Both the position numbers and the translations under genes were made by a program. A DNA stretch of 6,636 nt from Bacillota bacterium. Its GTDB lineage: Bacteria > Bacillota > Limnochordia > JAAZLZ01. The DNA is taken from positions 1-6,636 of the forward strand of contig JAAZLZ010000194.1 in NCBI GenBank assembly GCA_012799075.1. The letters are read 5' to 3'. Below, piece by piece: positions 1-5,586 of this stretch. How positions within the stretch are numbered: the stretch's first letter is position 1; each line of letters starts with the position of its first letter. A model generated the notes under the pieces. The model worked only from the letters and a program-made list of their open reading frames with translations. It was not told the DNA's origin and made no database searches.

Positions 1-374
1 AAGTGCAAAAGTATCTCACCCTCGATGGTCATACAGTGGCAACCCAAGTGATGATCATGAACGACAACTTCTTGAAGAGGCTTTCCAAGGAGCAGCGGGA
101 TATCGTTTTGGAGGCTGCTCGGGATGCCACCATCAGCGTCAGAGGCTTTAGCATATTGGTCAACCTCATCGCCGTGGAGAAGCTGACCAAACAGGGAATG
201 GAGGTCTACCAGCCTTCACCTGAAGAGTTGGATCTGTTTGCCGCGGCCACCCAAAAGCCAGTCCTAGACCATTTGAGCACCTACATCGACCGGGAGTGGA
301 TCCAAGACGCCTTGGACGCAGCTGAAGCCGCTAGGGCCAGACTTGCCGATGACTACATGAGTTTTGGTATGTGA
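1..374 (+). CDS. dctP: TRAP transporter solute-binding protein, DctP family (C-terminal part, 5' end outside window)
   Basis: This is the C-terminal 123 residues of a periplasmic/extracytoplasmic binding protein that captures a small organic acid or similar solute and hands it to a DctQ/DctM membrane permease driven by an ion gradient. The fragment opens with V-Q-K-Y-L-T-L-D-G-H, the conserved late segment of DctP proteins (usually EVQKYLTLTGH), then the M-N-D-N-F block followed by L-S-K-E-Q and an Ala-rich helix, and it ends with a charged helix and TGA at 372-374. The GTG at position 3 is an internal Val codon, not a start: the two bases before it fit the end of a Glu codon, and a full protein would be about 330 residues. 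The signal peptide and the substrate-contacting Arg lie outside the window, so the ligand cannot be named. It is followed by a hairpin and a new promoter, so it is probably the last gene of its own transcript and not part of the acetyl-CoA operon. Confidence 0.87.
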   Translation, partial: VQKYLTLDGHTVATQVMIMNDNFLKRLSKEQRDIVLEAARDATISVRGFSILVNLIAVEKLTKQGMEVYQPSPEELDLFAAATQKPVLDHLSTYIDREWIQDALDAAEAARARLADDYMSFGM

Positions 375-383
375 TCCCATCCT

Positions 384-414
384 CAAGGGGATGGTCCTTC
401 CGACCATCCCCTTG
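384..414 (+). terminator. Perfect 13-bp stem-loop after the TRAP gene, probable terminator or 3'-end stabiliser
   Basis: Bases 384-396 (CAAGGGGATGGTC) pair without mismatch with 402-414 (GACCATCCCCTTG), leaving a 5-base loop, CTTCC. The hairpin begins 10 bases after the TGA of the TRAP gene. The downstream bases (CTGCTGCAATAAAGC) contain no run of T, so it is not a textbook intrinsic terminator. It may end transcription weakly, work with Rho, or protect the mRNA 3' end. The position and perfect pairing are seen directly; the terminator role is inferred. Confidence 0.66.
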
Positions 415-522
415 CTGCTGCAATAAAGCAAAGATTCCCAATCCCATCGAAAACCACGCGATTTTCCCTCCATCCCCTGGTACCTTTAACAAGAAATCAC
501 CGAGATCCCGCAAGTTTGTCCG

Positions 523-552
523 TTGTCTCTTTCCTTGATCCATTGCTACAAT
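523..552 (+). promoter_or_regulatory. Sigma-A-type promoter with extended -10, for the cooC operon
   Basis: A -35-like TTGTCT at 523-528 is separated by 18 bases from a -10-like TACAAT at 547-552. The -10 box is preceded by TGC (544-546), giving the extended -10 form TGN-TACAAT. The expected transcript start is about 559-560, leaving a leader of roughly 57 bases before the TTG start of cooC. It is the only good promoter I see between the TRAP gene and the acetyl-CoA genes, so it probably drives cooC, cooS, acsB and acsC together. I see no clear operator palindrome beside it. Confidence 0.55.
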
Positions 553-603
553 ACAGATGGACCAGTTTGTGAATTTAGGCACAGTTCTTGGAGTCTTTAG
601 ATA

Positions 604-611
604 CGGGGTGG
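604..611 (+). promoter_or_regulatory. Ribosome binding site that decides the cooC start
   Basis: CGGGGTGG (604-611) contains the GGTG part of the extended AGGAGGTGA Shine-Dalgarno sequence and lies 5 bases before the TTG at 617. An in-frame GTG at 608 falls inside this site and is a poor alternative. An in-frame ATG at 557 has no Shine-Dalgarno sequence and sits at or before the predicted transcript start, so it is unlikely to be used. Confidence 0.5.
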
Positions 612-616
612 TTGAA

Positions 617-1375
617 TTGAAAATCGCTGTGTCTGGCAAGGGGGGCGTCGGTAAGACCACCGTTTCGGCGGGCCTGGCCCGGCTTTTTGCCGGCAAGGGC
701 TACCATGTCATTGCTGTCGATGCCGACCCCGACGCTAGCTTGGGAATGGCTTTGGGGATCGATGAAGAGCTCCTGGCCGCCCAACGACCTGTTGTCGAAA
801 TGAAGGAACTCATCAAGGAACGGACGGGAGGTGGTGGAGCCCTATTTTGTCTGAATCCGAAGGTTGATGATGTATTGGACAAGTTCGCCCTCAAAGTGGG
901 GGAGATCCGCTTCCTTCGGATGGGCGGGATTAAGCAAGGGGGCAGTGACTGCTATTGCAGTGAAAACTCCTTTGTCAATGCACTGGTCAATTCCCTGCTG
1001 TTGGATCAGGATGATGTGGTGATCATGGACATGAGCGCGGGGATTGAACACTTGACTAGGGGAACGGCTAAGGGGGTCGATGTGATCGTTGTGGTGACAG
1101 AACCTACCAAAATCAGCGTCAAGACGGCCAAAGTCGTCTTGGAGCTGGCCGGGGAGCTGGGCATCAAACGTTCCATCGTGGTAGGCAACAAGGTCCGCTG
1201 TCAAAGGGACTTGGATTTCCTGCAGGGAGAATTTCCGGCCTTGGTGCATCTGTCCATGGACGAGGCCCTGCTTGAGGGGAACGGTACCGTAACCAGTGCC
1301 TTCGCGGCCGAGTTAGAAGAACTCTTTACAGCAATCGTGGAAGCAGGGAAGGGAGGCATGGCCAATGGGCGCTAA
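617..1375 (+). CDS. cooC: CooC-type nickel-insertion ATPase for carbon monoxide dehydrogenase
   Basis: This is a cytoplasmic P-loop ATPase of the MinD/SIMIBI class that uses ATP-driven dimerisation to help load nickel into the CODH C-cluster; the related AcsF of acetogens is linked to nickel loading of acetyl-CoA synthase. Numbered from the TTG at 617 (252 residues), the deviant Walker A motif GKGGVGKTT covers residues 7-15 with signature Lys8 and Lys13. VDADPDASL at 34-42 matches the family's switch region. The nickel-binding C-x-C is Cys112-Tyr-Cys114, the same numbering as Carboxydothermus CooC1, which supports the TTG start over the upstream ATG at 557. The Walker B-like strand VVIMDMSAGIEHL ends near 146, and TEPTK and GNKV follow. 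The last 11 bases overlap cooS, and its termination region carries the cooS ribosome binding site, so the two are probably translationally coupled. Family is certain; whether it also serves AcsB is open. Confidence 0.93.
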   Translation: MKIAVSGKGGVGKTTVSAGLARLFAGKGYHVIAVDADPDASLGMALGIDEELLAAQRPVVEMKELIKERTGGGGALFCLNPKVDDVLDKFALKVGEIRFLRMGGIKQGGSDCYCSENSFVNALVNSLLLDQDDVVIMDMSAGIEHLTRGTAKGVDVIVVVTEPTKISVKTAKVVLELAGELGIKRSIVVGNKVRCQRDLDFLQGEFPALVHLSMDEALLEGNGTVTSAFAAELEELFTAIVEAGKGGMANGR

Positions 1376-3332
1376 CAAGAAGGCTCAAGCTAATGGTAAA
1401 GGGACGATTGACCCTGCAAGCCTTGAAGTGCTCGAAAGATACGAAGGTCAGGACACACTAACCAGTTATGACAGGTACTTGGTCCAGTCGCCCCAGTGCA
1501 AATTTGGACTGACGGGCACATGCTGCCGGATTTGTGTGCAGGGACCCTGCCGGCTCATGGAGGACCGGCCGGAGCGGAGCCGGGGCATCTGTGGGGCTCC
1601 CGTCTACAGCGTGGTGGCCCGGAACATGACCCGCCTGATGGCCGGGGGAGCATCATCCCACTCGGACCATGGCCGGCACATTGCCAACACCTTGTTGGCA
1701 ATTGCCGAGGATAAGGTGTCGGACTATGAGATTGGTGATGGGGACAAGCTGAAGGCCGTTGCCCAGCGGATCGGACTCGACGTGGATGGAAAAGGGGAAA
1801 AGGAGCTGGCCAAGGAAGTGGCCCTGGCAGCCCTGGAGGATTTTGGACGGCCGGGGGATATTCCCTGCCAGTTTCTCGTGTCCAACATCACCGAAGGCCG
1901 GCAGGCCAAATTCAACCACTGTGATGTGCTGCCCTCGAGCATTGACCGGACCATCGTCCAGATGCTTGCCCAGACCACCATGGGGATGGACAACGACCCG
2001 GTCAACCTGATCTTCGGCGGCATCAAGACTTCTTTGGCGGACTACACGGGGATGCATATTGCAACGGACATCAGCGACATTATCTTTGGTACGCCCAAGC
2101 CCACCGTCTCCGAGGCCAATCTGGGGGTCATCGATCCTGATTACGTCAATGTGGCGACCCACGGTCACAACCCTACATTGAGTGAAATGGTGGTCCGCGC
2201 GGCCAGGGAGCTGAACGATAAGGCGAAGGCCTTAGGGGCCAAGGGAATCAACGTCGTTGGGATCTGCTGTACTGGCAACGAACTTCTAGGGCGCGAGGGG
2301 GTCTATCTGGCGGCCAACCAAGCATCCCAGGAGCTGGCGATTATGACGGGGGCGGTGGATGCCATCATCGTCGATATTCAGTGTATTATGCCCTCGCTAA
2401 AGCCTGTCTGTGACTGCTTCCATACGAGATTGATCACAACGAACAAGATGGCCAAGATTCCTGGAGCCACCCACGTGGACTTCAAGGAAGAGACGGCCTT
2501 TGAGCAGGCCTGCCAGATGGTGGAGATGGCCCTTGAAGCCTACAAGGAAAGGGATCGGTCCAAAGTGGCCGTACCGTCGCATAAGAACAAGGTGATTGCT
2601 GGTTTTAGCGTTGAGGCCCTCCTTGATGTCTTCCGCGCGGTAAACCCCGATAATCCCATCCAGGTCCTCACCGATGGGATCCTGGAAGGGGAGCTCAAAG
2701 GGGTGGCCCTCTTTTGCGGCTGCAACAACCTAAGGACTCCCCAGGACAGGAACCATCTGACCATTTTTAAGGAGCTAGTGAAGAACGATGTGTTCGTTGT
2801 TGCCACAGGCTGCTCGGCCGGGGCCATGGCCAAAGCGGGGATGATGACTCCCTTGGCCATTGAAGCCTACGCGGGGAAGGGCCTGAAGGCCTTCTTGAAG
2901 CGGCTGTCCGAGGCCAACGGCATCGAGCTTCCCCTGGCTTTCCACATGGGTTCTTGTGTCGACAACTCCCGGGCCCACGACCTTTGTACCCTCATGGCCA
3001 ATGAGTTGGGCGTCGATGTGCCCAAGGTTCCCTTCGTGGCCACTGCCCCGGAGGACATGCATGAGAAGGCCATTTCTATTGGCACCGGAGCCGTTGCCAT
3101 GGGCATGCCCGTCCATGTGGGCGTGATGCCCCCCATCGATGGCAGCTCCTTAGTCTTTGGGCTTACCAGCCAAGTCGCTCGGGACGTATACGGGGGCAAC
3201 TTCATTTTCGAGCCCGATCCGGAAGAGGCGGCCAAGAAGCTGTTGGCAGCCCTTGATCGGCGTACTTGGAAACTGAGGGTTCATGGGATGGCTGCAGAGA
3301 AATTCGAGACGAATCCTGCTGTCAGCTGGTAG
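1365..3332 (+). CDS. cooS: Ni-dependent anaerobic carbon monoxide dehydrogenase, catalytic subunit (CooS/AcsA)
   Basis: This cytoplasmic enzyme interconverts CO2 and CO at the Ni-Fe-S C-cluster and, beside acsB, should be the CODH half of the CODH/ACS complex. The 655-residue length is normal. Numbered from ATG 1365: D-cluster Cys45 and Cys53; B-cluster Cys54, Cys57, Cys62, Cys76. These keep the exact spacing of Carboxydothermus CODH-II (39, 47, 48, 51, 56, 70). C-cluster ligands are His268, Cys302, Cys340, Cys453, Cys483 and Cys531, with catalytic Lys568; all match the family alignment. The His relay begins His99, His102, His105, but the fourth position is Asn108 instead of His. An extra Cys451 sits two residues before ligand Cys453 (FCGCNN). 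The start is supported by AAGGGAGG at 1349-1356, 8 bases upstream; the gene overlaps cooC by 11 bases. It appears intact and active. The neighbouring acsB favours an acetyl-CoA role over a purely CO-oxidising one. Confidence 0.97.
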   Translation: MGANKKAQANGKGTIDPASLEVLERYEGQDTLTSYDRYLVQSPQCKFGLTGTCCRICVQGPCRLMEDRPERSRGICGAPVYSVVARNMTRLMAGGASSHSDHGRHIANTLLAIAEDKVSDYEIGDGDKLKAVAQRIGLDVDGKGEKELAKEVALAALEDFGRPGDIPCQFLVSNITEGRQAKFNHCDVLPSSIDRTIVQMLAQTTMGMDNDPVNLIFGGIKTSLADYTGMHIATDISDIIFGTPKPTVSEANLGVIDPDYVNVATHGHNPTLSEMVVRAARELNDKAKALGAKGINVVGICCTGNELLGREGVYLAANQASQELAIMTGAVDAIIVDIQCIMPSLKPVCDCFHTRLITTNKMAKIPGATHVDFKEETAFEQACQMVEMALEAYKERDRSKVAVPSHKNKVIAGFSVEALLDVFRAVNPDNPIQVLTDGILEGELKGVALFCGCNNLRTPQDRNHLTIFKELVKNDVFVVATGCSAGAMAKAGMMTPLAIEAYAGKGLKAFLKRLSEANGIELPLAFHMGSCVDNSRAHDLCTLMANELGVDVPKVPFVATAPEDMHEKAISIGTGAVAMGMPVHVGVMPPIDGSSLVFGLTSQVARDVYGGNFIFEPDPEEAAKKLLAALDRRTWKLRVHGMAAEKFETNPAVSW

Positions 3333-3340
3333 GCTGGGAA

Positions 3341-3347
3341 AGGGGAG
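3341..3347 (+). promoter_or_regulatory. Ribosome binding site that decides the acsB start
   Basis: AGGGGAG (3341-3347, extended to AAAGGGGAG from 3339) lies directly against an ATG at 3348 but 6 bases before a second in-frame ATG at 3354. Usual spacing favours 3354. It sits in the short gap after the cooS stop codon (TAG at 3330-3332). Confidence 0.6.
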
Positions 3348-3353
3348 ATGGAG

Positions 3354-5570
3354 ATGGCGATTGCCTACGATGTCATACCATACTTGGAACGAACGGATTT
3401 TGATGAGATATACCAGGAGGCGGAAGAAGAGCTCAAGGACAAGATGCCGACCAGGCTCCTGTCCCGGGGCCTAAACGGCGCCATCATTGCCACCGGCTAC
3501 GCGGAGATCCTGCTCCATAAAGCTCTTAGGGATCTGGGACCTGACCATCCGGTGGGTTACCCGGACACCGCCTATCATTTGCCGGTCATTACCGCACTAA
3601 GCGGTGAGAAAGTGACGAGGCTGGGGGAGCTGCCCCCGATCCTCAACCGGATGCGAAACAACCTGAAGGAGGAACGGAACTTCTTCAACGCCAGGCTGTG
3701 GGGTGAGACAACCCTTTATGCTGCGGAGGTCATCGAGGCCATCCACTATGTCTATGGGGATGAACCAAAGGTGGACCCTTGGACGGGCTTCGTCACGGAC
3801 CCGGTGCTGAGGCAGTATGGGATTAAACTGGTGGACTGGACCATCCCCGGCCAGGCCATCATCATGGGGCGGGCCAAGTCCAGCAAAGCCATTGCCAAAA
3901 TCGTTCAGGAGCTGATGGGGAAGGGCTTTATGATTTTCCTCTGCGATGAGGTCATCGAACAGCTCCTGGAGGAAAACGTCAAAATGGGCGTTGACTATAT
4001 TGCCTTCCCTGTGGGCAACTTCACCCAGATCATCCACGCGGTCAACTACGCCCTGCGGGCGGGGCTGGCCTTCGGCGGCATCCCTGCCGGCCGCAGGGAG
4101 GAGATCAGGGATTATCAGCGTCGGCGGATCCGAGCTTTTGTCCTCCAGTTGGGGGAAGCCACCGACGTACAGGTGGCGGCCCACTTCGGGGCCAACTTCC
4201 TAGGCTTTCCCGTCATTTGTGACCAGCCCTTGGAAGAGGAGATTCCCGACTGGTATCTCCACCATGGGGATTATGATACTCTGGTTCAGTTTGCCATGGA
4301 GGTCAGGGGAATCAAGCTCGAGACGATGGAACTAGACATCCCCATCAACTTCGGGCCGGCTTTTGAGGGAGAAGTCATCCGCAAGGCCGATGCCTACCTA
4401 GAATTCGGTGGTGGGCGCAGCCCGGGCTTTGAGCTCCTTTCCTCTGTGTCCGCGGACGACATCACCGATGGCAAGGTCCAGCTCATCGGGCCTGATGTTT
4501 CCGACGTGCCTGAGGGCTCCCTCCTGCCCCTGGGGATCATGGTGGATATCTATGGACGGAAAATGGAGGAACAGTTCGAAGGAGTGCTGGAGCGGCGGAT
4601 CCACGATTACATGAACTATGGTGAAGGACTCTGGCACGTGGCCCAGCGGGACCTGAACTGGGTAAGGATCAGCAAAGAGGCGGTGGCCAAGGGAGTTCGC
4701 ATGGAACACGTGGGCGAGATTCTCATCGCCAAGTTCAAGGCGGATTTCCCCTCCATCGTCGACCGGGTGCAGGTGACCTTGATTACCGATCAGGCATTGG
4801 TCGAAGAAAAGATCAAACTGGCCCGGGAGAAGTACCGGGCTCGGGATGAGCGGATGCGGGGCTTGACGGACGAGGCCGTTGAAGAATTCTATACCTGTCT
4901 TCTCTGCCAGTCCTTTGCTCCCAATCACGTTTGCATCGTCACCCCTGAGCGGGTGGGCCTCTGTGGTGCGGTGACCTGGCTAGATGCCCGCGCTTCCCAC
5001 CAAATCGATGCCAACGGGCCTAATCAGCCCATCATCAAAGGTCCGTCAACGGACGAGGTAAAAGGCATTTGGGACAGTGTCAACCAGGTAGTCCAGCCCG
5101 CCTCCCATGGCAACCTGAGCGAGGTGGCTTTGTATACCCTGATGGAAAACCCCATGACATCCTGTGGTTGTTTCGAGGGCATCATGGGCATCGTACCCGA
5201 ATGCAACGGCATCATGATCACCACCAGGGAGCACAAAGGGGAAACCCCCTGCGGCATGACCTTCTCCACCCTGGCAGGAATGGTGGGCGGCGGGGTGCAG
5301 ACCCCGGGCTTCATGGGCATTGGCCGGTCTTACATTCTCAGCCGGAAATTCATTAAGGCCGACGGGGGCATCGCCCGGATCGTCTGGATGCCCAAGGAAC
5401 TGAAGGAGTTCCTCCGGGAAGAGTTCGTCCAAAGGTCCATTGAGGAAGGCCTCGGCGAGGACTTCATCGATAAGATCGCTGATGAGACGGTGGGCATCGC
5501 TGCGGAGGAAATCATGCCTTTCCTTGAGGAAAAGGGCCATCCGGCCTTGACTATGGATCCATTGTTCTAG
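3354..5570 (+). CDS. acsB: Acetyl-CoA synthase, bacterial form (CODH/ACS complex subunit)
   Basis: AcsB joins CO from CODH, a methyl group from the corrinoid protein and CoA into acetyl-CoA at the Ni-Ni-[4Fe-4S] A-cluster; the reaction is reversible. Numbered from ATG 3354 (738 residues; 740 from the ATG at 3348), the cubane ligands are Cys515, Cys518, Cys527 and Cys537, spaced 3, 9 and 10 as in the Moorella enzyme (506, 509, 518, 528). The Cys-Gly-Cys that holds the distal nickel is at 604-606 (Moorella 595-597). Cys518 also bridges to the proximal nickel, and Phe521 matches Moorella Phe512 beside the active site. The first roughly 315 residues (GPDHPVGYPDTAYHLPVI, later VDWTIPGQAIIMGRAKSSKA) are the CODH-contacting domain, which archaeal CdhC lacks. 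The C-terminus HPALTMDPLF is typical. The ribosome binding site favours 3354 as start. It lies 21 bases after cooS and 16 bases before acsC. It appears complete. Confidence 0.97.
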   Translation: MAIAYDVIPYLERTDFDEIYQEAEEELKDKMPTRLLSRGLNGAIIATGYAEILLHKALRDLGPDHPVGYPDTAYHLPVITALSGEKVTRLGELPPILNRMRNNLKEERNFFNARLWGETTLYAAEVIEAIHYVYGDEPKVDPWTGFVTDPVLRQYGIKLVDWTIPGQAIIMGRAKSSKAIAKIVQELMGKGFMIFLCDEVIEQLLEENVKMGVDYIAFPVGNFTQIIHAVNYALRAGLAFGGIPAGRREEIRDYQRRRIRAFVLQLGEATDVQVAAHFGANFLGFPVICDQPLEEEIPDWYLHHGDYDTLVQFAMEVRGIKLETMELDIPINFGPAFEGEVIRKADAYLEFGGGRSPGFELLSSVSADDITDGKVQLIGPDVSDVPEGSLLPLGIMVDIYGRKMEEQFEGVLERRIHDYMNYGEGLWHVAQRDLNWVRISKEAVAKGVRMEHVGEILIAKFKADFPSIVDRVQVTLITDQALVEEKIKLAREKYRARDERMRGLTDEAVEEFYTCLLCQSFAPNHVCIVTPERVGLCGAVTWLDARASHQIDANGPNQPIIKGPSTDEVKGIWDSVNQVVQPASHGNLSEVALYTLMENPMTSCGCFEGIMGIVPECNGIMITTREHKGETPCGMTFSTLAGMVGGGVQTPGFMGIGRSYILSRKFIKADGGIARIVWMPKELKEFLREEFVQRSIEEGLGEDFIDKIADETVGIAAEEIMPFLEEKGHPALTMDPLF

Positions 5571-5586
5571 AAGGGAGCGAAGACAA

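Noticed and set aside
404..478. Repeated CCATCCCCT (404-412 and 470-478), which could give alternative pairing with 386-394 as an attenuator
   Set aside because: The nearer pairing is much longer and closer, and the far copy lies upstream of the predicted transcript start for cooC, so a switch controlling the operon is unlikely.
375..616. Possible cobalamin riboswitch or CO-sensor (CooA/RcoM) operator ahead of the operon
   Set aside because: I found no B12-box-like core and no clear two-fold symmetric operator near the promoter; the leader after the predicted start is only about 57 bases.
557..616. 20-residue N-terminal extension of CooC from ATG 557
   Set aside because: There is no Shine-Dalgarno sequence, it overlaps the predicted transcript start, and the residues do not resemble the family N-terminus.
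264..696. Minus-strand open frames crossing the intergenic region before cooC
   Set aside because: They overlap the TRAP and cooC coding regions, the hairpin and the promoter, and encode no recognisable domain.
1653..2168. Minus-strand open frame (171 codons) opposite cooS
   Set aside because: It is fully inside cooS between conserved CODH segments; nothing supports it beyond the absence of stops.
3597..4184. Minus-strand open frame (195 codons) opposite acsB
   Set aside because: It is fully inside acsB, whose plus-strand reading is unmistakable; the antisense product looks like low-information shadow sequence.
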